In this document: positions 19,896-31,233 of the stretch, one piece after another
Position numbering within the stretch: the first letter of the stretch is position 1
Layout: every line of letters begins with the position of its first letter
Assembly: GCA_030267965.1 (NCBI GenBank)
Contig: BRYA01000503.1
Coordinates: forward strand, 1-36,332
Origin: Triparma columacea
Taxonomy: Eukaryota; Sar; Bolidophyceae; Parmales; Triparmaceae
Direction: 5' to 3'
Length of the DNA: 36,332 nucleotides
The notes under the pieces: generated by a model
The model's database searches: none
What the model saw: only the letters and a program-made list of their open reading frames with translations
Told to the model about the DNA's origin: nothing
Made by a program: the position numbers and the translations under genes

Positions 19896-22800
19896 TTATG
19901 TGTTCATTGGTTTTGGTGGGAACGAGGTCACAAAGGGGCCTACTTTAAGGGCTCCCTCCTTCTCGAGATTGATGTTTGTGGGAATCCCCCCCTCTGGCCC
20001 CCCCGTCAGAGGCATTGGGGCAACCGCGTTGATCTTTTTTTCACTACTCATAGGGGAAGCCCTGAGCTGCTGTTGGTGCTGCATCTTGAGCTCCCTTGAG
20101 ATGGCATGAGGTGACTCGAACGAAGCGCCAACATTAGCTTTGTCCCCCCCACCTCCGATCCCCTTGCTTAGCATGGATTTGGTGATTTGCTGCTGAACGG
20201 AGAGGTTCGCAGCGTGACTCTGCTGCTGCTGCTGTTGTTGCTGCTGCTGCTGGGAAAAATGTGAGCTCGATCGGTTTGCCCTGTCGTTCAAGGAGTAGGC
20301 AGCCTTGGTTTGCTGACGCTTCCGCTGCCTTTCGGCCCTTGCCCTCTGCAGCGACTCTTCGTTCTCTCTCTCCCTTTCCTTCTCCCTCTCCTTCTCCCGA
20401 TCCTTCTCTTTGTCACCGTCTCCGTCAATGTTGAGATTCTGATCGCTCTGAGAGCGAAACCTGCGATGCGCGAAGCGAAGGAGTAGGATTAGAGATGGCG
20501 ACTATCGAGGAGACGGGGTGTGACGCAACGATGAGCTCACCTGGGGTTTGCACCTTCAATTTTCTTCTTCTCAAGCCCTCCTCCGTAGACATCTTTCAAG
20601 CTGGCACTGGCGTGGTTGGCAGGCTGCTGGTTGTTTGAGTGGTGGTGGGAGTGGTGTCGCTGCTTTATCCTACGGGAACGATAGTTTCCTGCTGCGTTCG
20701 TCGGTCGGCCGAATGAGAGCCTCTGCTGGGCAAGGTACGGGCTATTATAGGCTGGGGCTTGCTGCTGATGGTAATGGTGCTGCTGGGCCTGGTGTTGGTG
20801 GTTCTGATACTGGTGCTGGTTGTTGTTCTGCTGCTGGTTGTGGTGGTGGTGCTGCTGCATCACTTGCTGCTGCTGGTTGTGGTAATGATGCTGCTGAGCC
20901 TGGGGATGGCCATAGCCTCCTCCACCAAATCCCACCCCCCCCCCAGCGTAGCCAATCCCCGCAGCCGCCTGCTGCCTGCTCCTGTTCCTGCTCCTGCTAC
21001 CACTCCCGCTCAGCGGCATCCTTAGGGTATCAAAATTATCGGTGATTGCCGCTTGCTGCATTATTTCAAGTCCAGTGTAGCCAATCAAGTGCTCCAAGTT
21101 GTGGGCGTGGAGGACCGCACGCTGCTGCGTTATCACCTTGTCCCGAACCGCAAGCTGCAGTTGGAGCTTCTGGATCGTCAGGTCCTTCCCTTTCATCATG
21201 CTGTCGTGCACTATCCTGCTCTGTTCCAGCTCCATGTTGTCGAGCTCGAGCTTTCCAATTCTGTACTGGAGCTCCATAAGTTGCTTCCTGTCCTGCCCCG
21301 TAATTTTCGTGAGCAGGTCCTGCCTGAACTTCTCGGCCTGCTTCTCGTTGGCCCGCAGCCTTTTGGCGATCGTCCTCTTGGTGTTGTTGTTCTTCTCGAT
21401 GGCCTTTCTAAGCTGGACGACGTCGTGCCACGCCACCTTGACTTCGTTCGGGCCGTACTGTTCGATGAACTCCTCGGACATAATATCTTCGTCCGCATCG
21501 TTGCGGGGCGACGCGAGCTCGTCGGAGTCCCCTCCAACACCGTCGGTCCCAGCTCCGGGCTTTTTCCGAGTCGTCACCTTGGGTGTCTCGCCCCTTGCAT
21601 CGTTCCACTCGGCAATGAGGATCTGACGTTTTCCGACCTCGATGCTATTGCTCACGTTCTGGTCCTCCAGCTCGATGAGGCTACGGCGGGCGAAGTTAGC
21701 AGCAGGGTTAGTTGTTTGATTTTTTGTACGTGTTCTCTTTTTACTCCTTTCTCACCTCCTCCTGAGCTGCATTTTCTCCTTGAAGTTCTCGACAATCTTG
21801 ATTCTAGCCTCCTCCATGACAGCTTCCCCTGGGTTGATCTTCCCGTCCTCCGTTGTATTCGCGATCCTTGCACCACTGTTCTGCCTAATTAGTCCGTTTG
21901 ACATTTTCTCCATCATCCCCCCCGTCGCTGAGTCCGAGTCTCCCAGCTGAACCTTGAGCTTGTTGATCTCAGACCTTAGGTCCGTGATGAGGTTGACGTA
22001 CTCCGATATGTGGTGGCTAACATTGAGCTCGTTCCGAGTGACGCGAGTCTACGGGGGGGGGGGGGGAGGCGGCGGGGGAAGCGGCGACAGAAGTGTTGCG
22101 TTAGATGGCAGGTGTCTATAATCTCGATTTCGCTCCTGAATTTTGCTTCTCTTCCATTCTCACCTTGATGTTCTTCGCCCTGTTCGCGTACTTCAGCGTA
22201 TTCAGCGTCTCCTCGAAGTTGGAAACCGCCGAGGATATGTTGGCGATCATCACAGTGCGGCAATTTCCTCCCAGGCTGTCCTTCAGCATCCTGGTGAGCT
22301 TTGAGTCACGGTAGGGCACGAATTGGCCCCTATTTTTCTTTTCCCCGAGCGCGTTAATGCAGTTCCCAAGCGCGAGGAGGGAGCGGTTAATGTTTGCACC
22401 CTCGGTAAGCCTGATCCCCTTGTTCTTGGTCGCCGCCGCCCTCTCGCTTCCTGCCAGGTCAACCAAACTGAGTTTCCCGATCTTGATTTTTGCGCTCGTC
22501 CCCTCTGCCTTCTCTCTGTTTTCCACCACCACTTGCAGCACTGCGTGACTCCTCGAGGAAACCGCATTCGCAGCAGTGGCCTGCTGGGTCCTGTTCCTGT
22601 TGCCGTGGTGAAGGAGGTCCATGATCTCGCTGCTTGAGTTCGCCTTGACCTCCGTAACCCCGGAGATCACAGGTCCCTTAATCGGGTCCTCCCTCAAGTC
22701 CAGGAACTGGGGGGGGGGGAGGGGGGGTAAGGGATTCCGCATCATCACCTTAGCCTCTGCTGCTGTCAATTCCTCCACTCATTCTCCGCCTCTCACCTCG

Positions 22801-24158
22801 TCAACATCGCTTAGCAGGTCCCTAATGTTCTCGTTGTAGACCTCAATGAAGCTGACCGTCACGCGAAACTTGGTCCCGTGCTTGTGCACGTGCTTTTCCG
22901 AGAGCTTGAAGAGGTCCTGCAGTGTCAGGACCATGATCCCCGGCTCCTCCACCGAACCTATCATTGTGTGTGTCTTGCCCGCCCCAGTGTTGCCGTACGC
23001 GAAGACAGTAGCATTATACCCCTCAAGCACCCCCGCCAGCAGGTATCTCGTGGTGTTCTGGTACACCTTGTTGTTGTCGTCTCCCGGCTGGAAGACCCTA
23101 TCGAAGGCGTACCTCTTCTCCCTGCTCCGGTTTGCGCGGAGGATGTCGTCCTTCTCGTGGACCTTGTTGGGGTCGAGGATTATTACGACACGGGAATCGA
23201 GGACGCGGGTTACCTCCTTTTGGGTGCGGTCGTGCGACATGAGGGGACGGACACGGACGCAGACAAGCATGTTGGACTGGTTAGGGATGTCGCTCGATTG
23301 TGAAGCTTGGATCTAGAAGGGGGGGGAGGAGTAAGTGGGGAGAAGGTAAAGGACGACTGGAGGGCGATTCCAATGACCATCAAGACGAGGGGTTCTCACC
23401 TGGTGCTGCGACTGCTGCTGTAGCTGCTGCTGCGACTGCTGCTGGTTTTGCTGCTTCTTACTGGTAGTCTGCTTGGTGTTGTATGTTGGGGCGTTTGGAA
23501 GTGGTCTGTGACGGTGGTGGTGTTGGTGGTGGTGGTGGTGATTGGACTGATTGGGTTGATGGAGGGGGGCTCGGGGGTCGATGGGGGGGGGTGCGAAGGA
23601 ATTATTGTTGTTGATGTTGTTGCTGCTGCTGCTGTTGTTGTTATTATAGGTGTTGTGGTGGCCACCGTTGTTGTTGCTCCTATGTCCTCCATACCCATAT
23701 CCATGGCCCCCTTTCTTCATACTGCCCTCTTCCCCCCTTCCCCCTACTCCTACCCCCGCATCAGCACCGTCGACGCTAAGCGGGTTCTTGTTTTCGTTTG
23801 ACGCGTTGTTGTTGGTGTTGTTGTTATTCGTGCCGTTCATCTTCAGTCTACTGCTGTCGTCCCTATTATTGTCCCTATTATTATTGTTGTCCCTATTGCC
23901 GCTGTCCCTACTGTTGTCCTGTGTGTTCACATGGCCAACATCCCTAACTGTATCCCTTGTGTTGTCCCGTGCGTTGTTGTCCCTTGCATTCTCCCTAGCA
24001 CTCTCCCGAGCATTGCCTTGATTTGCCATGCTTCCAACATTCAATCCATCACTGCGAAATGCCCCGGGTGAAGGACGACCAGGACTACTACGAGAACCGT
24101 CCCTGCTCCCAACGGACTGCACAAACGCGTCTAGAGTGTCTACATCCTGTAAGTCCAT
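19896..24158 (-). CDS. Kinesin-8 family motor protein (KIF18/KIF19-like)
   Basis: Six exons: 24158-23400, 23312-22797, 22706-22164, 22048-21756, 21680-20541, 20460-19896; all joins keep frame; 1271 residues. Residues 1-253 are low-complexity, with RD-repeats, Asn runs, and His/Gln runs. The motor domain starts at about 268 (MLVCVRVRPL) and has the P-loop GNTGAGKT (360-367), switch I NAVSSRSH (472-479), switch II DLAGSE (508-513) and the neck-proximal LKYANRAKNIK. GYNATVFAYG before the P-loop and GNRNRTQQAT before switch I are typical of kinesin-8, a microtubule plus-end motor that limits microtubule length in spindles or cilia. The P-loop has Asn where most kinesins have Gln or Ala. Downstream come a coiled coil (about 620-870) and a long His/Gln/Asn-rich tail with a Lys/Glu/Arg charged stretch. 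Motor position in the middle of the chain is set by the unusually long disordered N-terminus. Confidence 0.93.
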
Positions 24159-24398
24159 CTTGTCCCCCGAGAATCACTAGGAGGACAAAAAAAAAATCTC
24201 AAGTGAAGGGGATATGGGAACTAAAGTTGCAGCTGAGGATATAACTGGGGGTAATTGTGGCGGGAGGGGAGGAGGGGCAGTTCTCGAATTGGAAGCTGTG
24301 AAAAAAAAGGGTTGTGTTGGTCAAAACTCAAAAGAGGAATTCGCAGAAAGGTTTTGAGGTTTTTGACAACCGATTGGGGTGCTCTACAATTAGGAACA
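24159..24398. promoter_or_regulatory. Compact divergent promoter region
   Basis: 240 bp separating the kinesin-8 ATG (24158, minus) from the flavoprotein ATG (24399, plus). Purine-rich on the + strand with two poly-A runs (24187-24195 and 24300-24307). An in-frame extension of the downstream gene to 24255 would need a TTG start and is not supported. Confidence 0.4.
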
Positions 24399-26447
24399 AT
24401 GTCAGAAGCACAACCAACGATCTACGACTACGTTGTTGTCGGAGGAGGCGTAGGTGCCGCTTACTTCGTCTCGTCCCTAGCCCCCAATCTCCTCCCTTCC
24501 ACCTGCTTGGTGATCTCCTCTGACCCTGGTCGGTTAAGGCCCTATGAGAGGCCTGCAGTAACCAAGGGTTGCCTCGAACCCGACAAAGGTTTCCTCCGCG
24601 AGCCTTCGGGGGGCAACTTCCCGTACTGCACGAAGGGAGAGGGGGGAGAAGGGATGGATGCTGAATGGTATGAGAACAAGGAGGGGGTCACATACTTGGC
24701 CCAAACCAAAGCTGAGGGTGTAAGCTTCTCTGACAAGGTCGTTAGCCTCAGCGACGGTTCTACCGTCGGTTACAACACCCTCCTAATCGCCACCGGCGTC
24801 CGCGCCCGGGTTCTCGACTCCTGCTCTCTGTCCGGTTCTACTTGGGACGAGTGTCACTCCGGCGACATTGACGATCAGTTCCAACTTGTAGACGAGAGAA
24901 AGTATGGGTTCGGGTCGACACACGTTGTCAGGGACGTCGGGGACGCGATCAAGCTGGTCTCGGCCATGCGTAGGGTGGAAGACGACGATCAGAAGACCTG
25001 CTATGACCCGATTGTTGTGGTGGGGGGGGGGTTCATAGCCATGGAGACGGCTGCAGCTATCAGCATGCACAGCCCGGACAACCACGTCACGGTGGTCATG
25101 AACGGAGAGCACTTCCTGGAGGGAGTATTTACCAGGGAGATGAGCGAGTTTTACGAGAGGCATTTGAGTCAAAAGTTCGGTGTGAGGTGAGTGAGGAGGG
25201 TTAGGGTTATCGATCGATGACATCGTGGGAGGTGCTCGAGAGCCGTGTGGAAGTTTGTGCACGATTCTAACCCCTTTCGTCCCCCTTCGCTTTTCCTCAA
25301 GGTTCGCCCGCAACTTCCGTGTGACTAGTCTTTGGGATACCTCTTCAACGGGCGCCTTCTGCAGTCTTGACGGCCCGGCCATGGACCTCAAGAAGACCCG
25401 CGAGAGAGTCTTCGAAGCCGCTTCAGAGCAGTTCACGGAATGCAGGGGCGTCGTGCTTAGGGACACTAAAAACCCGGAGGACGACGATATTAGGCTACCA
25501 GCGAGGTGAGATCGGACGGAACGGGACTGCGGAACGAACTGCGGTATGACTTATTTTGTTTTCTTCACGTGCACACACACACATAGCCATGCAACTAACT
25601 CTCCTTCGCTCATCGCAGGTTCGTTGTCTTCGGGATCGGGTCCGAGCCCAACAGCTCGTGGCTAGGCGGTGGTGTATCGACTACTCCCTCCGGTTACATC
25701 AAGGTTAACTCAAACTGCCAGACAAGCGTGGAGGACGTTTACGCAATCGGGGACGTCTGCGTTATCGAAAAGGGGGGAACAGAGGGGGGAAAACTTGAGG
25801 CTACGGGGCACGTGGACGCGGCGAGGAAAATGGCGAAGCACGTGGCAAAGGTGGTTAGGGGGGAGTTCGTGGAGAGCGGGGGGATGGACCACGTGCCTTA
25901 CTTCTACAGCAGGGTGCTGGAACTTAGCTGGAAGTTCTGGGGGAGCAGCGAGGCGGACGAGGTGGTAACGATCGGGCTGGTCGGTTCGGGGGAAGATGTC
26001 GAAGGGGTTGAGGGGAGTAGTTGCTGGGCTGGGTTCTACATTAGGGACGGGGTAATCGTGGGCGTTCTCATGAACGGGGGGGACGAAGAGCAGAACGCCA
26101 AGCTCGAGGGCGTAGTCAAGGCCGAGGCGAGGGTGATTAGCGGGAAGAAGCTGGGAAAGTGCGAGATAAACGACATCCTCAACGACCCCCACCTCCTTAC
26201 TCCCCCCCCCCTTGGCTTGGGAGAGTTCCACGCAGAGACTGAGGAAGAGGAGGTCCGGGAAGCATTCGCTGTCTACGAGGACGAGGCTGGGAGTGGGCTG
26301 ATGAGGAGCGAGGACTTGGAGGCCCTGATGAAGGCGCTGGGGGCTGACTGGGACAAGGAGGAGATGGCGGACACGCTGGGAGCGCTGGACGAGGAGGGGA
26401 AGGGGGTGGTTGACGTGGAGAGTTTCGTCGCTTGGTGGTGCAACTGA
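24399..26447 (+). CDS. MDHAR/AIF-like FAD-NAD(P)H oxidoreductase with C-terminal EF-hand-like pair
   Basis: Three exons, 24399-25186, 25302-25505 and 25619-26447, with both introns splitting an AG|G arginine codon; 606 residues. The N-terminal FAD-binding Rossmann motif is VVVGGGVGAA (12-21), followed by YERPAVTKG, close to the ERPALSKG motif of monodehydroascorbate reductases; the NAD(P)-binding motif is IVVVGGGFIAMETAAA and the second FAD contact is VYAIGDVC. MDHAR regenerates ascorbate from its radical using NAD(P)H; AIF-type proteins share the fold. The last 68 residues (539-606) look like a calmodulin-type EF-hand pair (REAFAVYEDEAGSGLMRSED and GALDEEGKGVVDVESFVAWW), but both loops deviate at Ca2+-ligand positions (no Glu at position 12). 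No signal peptide, so cytosolic by default. Substrate assignment is family-level only. Confidence 0.88.
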
Positions 26448-26510
26448 GGGGTGGAAAGGATTTCGGAGGTGGGGGGTGGGAGGTGGGGGGGGGAGGGGGG
26501 GCGTGGTGGC

Positions 26511-26680
26511 GTAAATTTGAATGGAATAAATAAATGTTCCTTAACACACAGCGATGTGCTTTATTATCACTGTCTGAGCTTCCCTTCCCCCCCGTAAATT
26601 TGAATGGAATAAATAAATGTTCCTTAACACCACAGCAATGTGCTTTATTATCACTGTCTGAGCTTCCATTCCCCCCCATC
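26511..26680. terminator. Duplicated bidirectional polyadenylation region
   Basis: Two copies of an 83-bp unit (starting at 26511 and 26594) between the convergent stops at 26447 (+) and 26773 (-). Each copy carries GAATAAATAAATG on the + strand and CTTTATTATC, i.e. AATAAAG on the minus strand, so each could supply poly(A) signals for both genes. The copies differ at a few positions (ACACACAGCGATG against ACACCACAGCAATG). Confidence 0.65.
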
Positions 26681-26772
26681 TTGGCTCCTTGCTTGCGGCA
26701 CCTTCGCCTCCTCCTTCGTTCCATCCTTCCCTACACACAGCACACCAGAGAGAGAGAAGAAGAAGAGAGATA

Positions 26773-28002
26773 TTACGATCTTGCAAAGTTCTTCTCAAAG
26801 TGCTGCTTAGCGTTCTTGATGTTAATAAGCGTAGCCGCGGTCTCTATCTCAGGGTCGCTCACAATGACCATGATGTAAGTGTTGGCGGTGAAGGCGTCGA
26901 TGAAGGCTGAGAACTGGGAGTTCTGGACCTGGAGACCCTGGAACTGGGCTTGGGTCTTGCCGCAGGATAGCTTGAACTGCTTTACGATGTTGGAGATCTT
27001 CTCGAAACGGTGGGCGTCGAAGTTGTTGGACTCGGAGGTCTGGGAGGTGTGGGCTATTACGAGGAAGGTGGCGCGCTCGAAGAGGACGACCTCGTCGGCG
27101 TCGGAGATACGGCAGAAGTTGTCGAGCTGGGATTTTAGCAACTGGATGTTGGGGATGAGGTTAGTGACGATCTACGGGTGGGTTGGGGGGGGGGAGGGGG
27201 TGGGGAGGGGGTGGGGAGGGGGAGTTAGTATGGGTGTGCTGATGGCGCTGCAAACGTAATCCTTCTTCACGTTCTCTCAAAAACATGTAAAAAGGTAGTC
27301 TCCCCCAATTTTCGCCTCACCTCACTCCAGGCCTTGTAAAGCGTCTCGTCCCATATGCTCGTCGCGAAGCACTCCAGGCTGAGGCCCCTGCTGTGCGCCT
27401 CGATGATCCTCCTCCTGTCCTCGAATATCATGGCCCTCTCAGACTCGTGGACTAGGTCCATCTTGTGAACGAGGACGAAGATCCGGGCGTCTGGGGAGTT
27501 CTCCTCGATCGCCTCCAACACACCGGAGAAGTGGTCGAAGTCCTTCTCCGGGTCCTCGCTCTCGATGTCGAAGACGTAGATTAGTAGCTCAACGGATCGG
27601 AAGATGGTCTCGCGGTCCCTCTCAAAGTAGGACTCGTAGAAGGCGTCTTGCCCGCCGCAGTCCCAGAGGTTGAGGACGAGGTTCCCGAGGAAGCGGACGT
27701 GGTGGTGCTCGACGTCTAGGGTTGGGGAGAGGCGCATTGTGTCCCGGGCGAGGTAATTGGCGAATATTATGGAACGCATTGAGGTCTTAAGGGGGGGGGG
27801 AGGGAAGGTGGGGAGGGGAAGGGGGGGGTTAGCCAAGGGGGAGGTTAGTCACTACCGCTAGGTTAGCCAGTACCGCCACATTTCTCCATTACAATCATCT
27901 AGCACAATCATGGAGCACAATCATGGAGCACTTTCTCCTCTATCCCGTAGTTCTCACCTTTCCACTGTGTGCTTTCCCCATAAGGAGGACTTTCTTCTTC
28001 AT
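26773..28002 (-). CDS. RRAGA: RagA/B (Gtr1) small GTPase
   Basis: Three exons joined in phase 0: 28002-27958, 27785-27321, 27171-26773; 302 residues against about 313 in animals. Residues 1-16 are [16 protein letters not shown], the G1/P-loop, with the first intron falling between GK and T. Switch II region reads NLWDCGGQ, G4 is the Rag-type HKMDLV rather than NKxD, and the C-terminal roadblock-like dimerisation domain is strongly conserved ([67 protein letters not shown]). RagA/B pairs with RagC/D at the lysosome or vacuole to bring TORC1 to its activator when amino acids are plentiful. The usual long C-terminal tail after HFEK is short. It is divergent from the desaturase gene across about 630 bp. 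Confidence 0.96.
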
Positions 28003-28634
28003 TTTAATAACCCTAACTATATGATGATGCTATTTGGATGATATATATGTATATATGTACTGAAGAGTGTTTATAGGAGATGAAAATGGGAAGACCTTAT
28101 CGAGACGTCGAGGGGGGAGGGGGAGGAATGTGGGACTTTAAGGGACTTATTATTGATGAGGATACTATATTATTTGTAAGAATGTTAGTATAGATAGAGG
28201 GATGGGTTGAAATATTGGCTAAGTGATAAATAGAGAGCTAAAAAGGGGGGTTTAGAGTGGCTCCTCCTTTCTCCCTTTTTTTCCTTTCCTTTCTTGCTCG
28301 AAAATGTTTTTCAATTCATCGTGTTAAAGAAGGTATTTTTTCTGACATTTTCGTTTGATTTCCGTGGAGCACATTGAGAGACGCAACACTTGCAAAATTA
28401 GTGGGAAATAAGTCGCCAAACTCTCTTTATTCATCTTTTATGGCTAACATTTTAAGACTGTTTCATTCCGTTGTTCGTAAAAATCTGGAGACAGTGCGGG
28501 AAGCTCTTTCTCTGCGCTACTGTTTAAAAAAAAATGTTTGTCGCCAGACCAGACTGAATTTGGAGCGAAGAAGAGCAAGAGAAGGAAGAAAAGAAAAGTG
28601 AAAGCACCAGAATTTTGCCCATTCCATTTAAAGC
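28003..28634. promoter_or_regulatory. Divergent promoter region, RagA / desaturase
   Basis: 632 bp, AT-rich near the RagA start (ATATATATGTATATATGTAC near 28042), with a purine-rich patch (28105-28130) and TTAAAGAAGG stretches. Short open frames at 28374-28601 (+) and 28444-28692 (-) overlap each other and lack family or splice support. I see no RNA gene. Confidence 0.5.
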
Positions 28635-30533
28635 ATGGTGTTGGCGAAATTCCTCCCTTTCCTCCTCGTTTTCCTACCAAGCGCCGTGTCATTTAGTCAT
28701 ACGTTCCAATTAGGTCGTGAAACGAACCGTGTAAATGTCAATTCAGTTCTTCCTCGCCAAGTCAGGGCCACCAGCATGACTTCTCTCCCCATTAGAAAGC
28801 ATATTCCCAGTCTTTCCACCATCAGTCTCTCGTTACCTTCTAGAAGATTCTCAACTCCCACCTCCCTCCTCGTTTCTACTATGGACAGCTCAGTTTCTAC
28901 AATGGACAGCTCAGTTTCCATCCCCTCCTCCCCCCCTCAAGCCTTCGACTGCGATGACGAGGCAAACTGCGTCGCCGTCGAACCCTGCGAGCCCTCAGGT
29001 TGCCGCACCTCCCTCGACGTCCGTATCCATAACGTGTGGTACAATCTTGACGGTTGGCGAAAGGCTCACCCGGCAGGCAGCCACTGGATAGACTGGTATG
29101 ACGGGAGGGACGCGACTGAGGTCATGGACGCGTTCCATAGTAAGAAGGCGAGGGGGATGTACCAGCGGCTGCCGAAGACTGAGGAAACGACGGCGAGGAT
29201 GCTGGAGGAGCAGGCTGAGCCTGACTCTCAGACAACTTTGAACTTTCGTGCCCTATTTAAACAGCTTGAGGACGACGGCTGGTGGGAGCGCGACGTCGGT
29301 CATGAATTGCGCCTTCTTTCCATATGGGCTTCGTGTTTCTTCGGCTCCGCTTTCCTTGCCCACTCGGACCTGGCGGGATCGTGGAGCCTCTCCACCTTCC
29401 TGCTCTCCCTCTTCTTCACACAGTCCGGCTGGCTCGGGCACGACTACGTCCACGGTAAGGACCCTTGGTCCGACCGCCTCCGCCAGCTAACCACCGCCTT
29501 CGCCGGCCTCGGTGTAACCTGGTGGTCAGACAAGCACAACAAGCACCACGCTCTAACCAACGAGATCGGCGTTGACGAGGACATCGCGACTGACCCCTTC
29601 CTATACACGTGGGCGCCGGACCCGGAGCATGACAGCCCGCTGAGGAAGATACAACACCTTATTTTCTACGTACCGTTCAGCGCGCTGTTCGCGCTATGGA
29701 GGGTTGACACAATGAGCGTTGCAGTGGACGCGGTGGAGGACAAAAGACCGGGGGCGAAAAAGGTAAGGGGGTGGGGGTAGTTGTGTGACGACTCAGCGTG
29801 TGGGGTTTTGTTTTGTTCCTGTGAAATAGTATTACCTCTCCACTTGCCCCCCCCCCCCCCCCCATTCGAGTCCACCCCCACCAACACCCACCCACGCCCA
29901 CTTAGGAACTTTTCATCCTCATGGGTCACTACGCCGTTATGCTGAGCGTGTTCCCCCTCTCCATCTTCCTTCCCTCCATCCTCCTCTCCGGCCTTATGTC
30001 CGCCCTAATCGTTACCCCAACCCACCAGTCTGAAGAGATGTTCGAGGACTACCAAGCGCAGTGGGTCGAGGCGCAGTTCAGGAGCACTAGGAGCGCCAAG
30101 ACGACAAACCCGTTCTCGGAGTGGATATGGGGGGGTATGCAGTACCAGCTCGAGGTAAGGACTTACGGGGGGGGGGGAGGGGAGAGGTGAGGGAGCAAGA
30201 GAGCGACACTGAGACTAACCCACCCATACATCGGCTCGTCGCCCACGCTATTCCCCCGCCCACACATAACCCCAACCCCAGCATCACCTCTTCCCCACCA
30301 TGCCTCGTAGCCAATACCCCAAGCTCAAACCAATCCTTGAGAAGTTCGCATCCGAAAATAACATCCCAGGTGGTTACCGTGAATCAGGGGAGTTTGACAT
30401 CCTCAAGATGAACTGGGAGCTCTACAGGGACGTAGCCAATGCGGAGCCTGAGGTAGGGGCGCCGTACAGCAGGGGACACGGACAGTTGGGGGCCATTATC
30501 AGCGCCAACAGCCCGGCTGCCAAGGCTGTGTGA
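28635..30533 (+). CDS. Front-end fatty acid desaturase with cytochrome b5 domain, possibly plastid-targeted
   Basis: Three exons joined in phase 0: 28635-29762, 29906-30154, 30282-30533; 542 residues. The N-terminus (MVLAKFLPFLLVFLPSAVSF) is a signal peptide and is followed by a Ser/Thr/Arg-rich segment; an AVS|F-type junction with Phe at +1 is what secondary red plastids use for bipartite targeting, so import into the plastid is likely but inferred. A cytochrome b5 domain covers about 125-190, with HPAGSH (145-150, usually HPGG) and FHS as haem ligands. Desaturase His boxes are HDYVH (269-273), HNKHH (301-305) and QYQLEHH (455-461); Q at the start of box 3 marks front-end (delta-4/5/6/8) enzymes. 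The second intron cuts between QYQLE and HH. Regiospecificity cannot be read from sequence. A 21-bp in-frame duplication (STMDSSV twice, residues 81-94) lies in the transit-like region. Confidence 0.92.
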
Positions 30534-31233
30534 AGGGGGGGGGGGTAATGTGGTAAAGAGACTGATTTTTGTATCGCCGATTGTAGTTGGTTTTATTTAA
30601 GCTTTAGTCTTCTTAAGGGGGACTTTCTGCGGCGGGAAACGGTGCGGTAAGCGTAGTCGACACCAGGTAGGCTGTGAATATGTGAATTACCAATCCACTC
30701 GATTTTTCGTGACCAGGTGACATTCTTGTCAATACAGTTTATATACATACATATCCTATTTTATGTATGTAGATCACAATTACATATTTAAATATTAAAT
30801 GGAATCAGTTATGAAAATTTGATTATATCTGTGACAATATTTTGAATATTCATACATCAATATTTATGTAATAGATTTTACATAGTAATTAAAATCAATT
30901 CACTATTCAAAAAATTTATCTGAAACCTTTGAAATTTTATTTTCAACTATATTTCGAGATTCAATTTGCGATACATTAATATACCATATTAAATTTTTAA
31001 TTTGATACAGTAGTATATAATAGATTTTTGAAGTCTCAGTTAATCAATTTCATTTTGCCGATTTTTGTCAATTAAGGTTTATCACTGTTCGCTCTGATTA
31101 GCTTGTACAAATAAGACGAAAAGCCGTCTAGGCATATCACCAGAAACTTTCCTTTCCTCGAGCCTCTTCCAATCTCCCTCCACGCCTTCCATTATTGATA
31201 ACCTTTCGCCATTTTGTCGAGGCTATCTTTTCG
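30534..31233. other. Intergenic region with extreme AT-rich island (30721-31080)
   Basis: 700 bp with no gene. By direct count 30721-31080 has 75 G+C in 360 bases (about 21%), while flanking genes are clearly GC-rich. The island has no tandem repeat and no open frame of note. The first ~180 bp are the desaturase 3' flank (G-run 30534-30545); the last ~100 bp are pyrimidine-rich and probably form the promoter/5' UTR of the methyltransferase gene. Confidence 0.75.

Noticed and set aside
20548..21892. Long + strand open frames opposite the kinesin tail
   Set aside because: Antisense of CAG/CAN-rich and coiled-coil coding sequence; poly-Leu/Val-rich translations are typical of such shadows.
24783..25466. 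227-codon minus-strand open frame opposite the flavoprotein
   Set aside because: It spans exon, intron and exon of the well-supported + strand gene and has no recognisable domain.
28374..28692. Two short opposing open frames upstream of the desaturase
   Set aside because: They overlap each other in a promoter region and show no conserved features.
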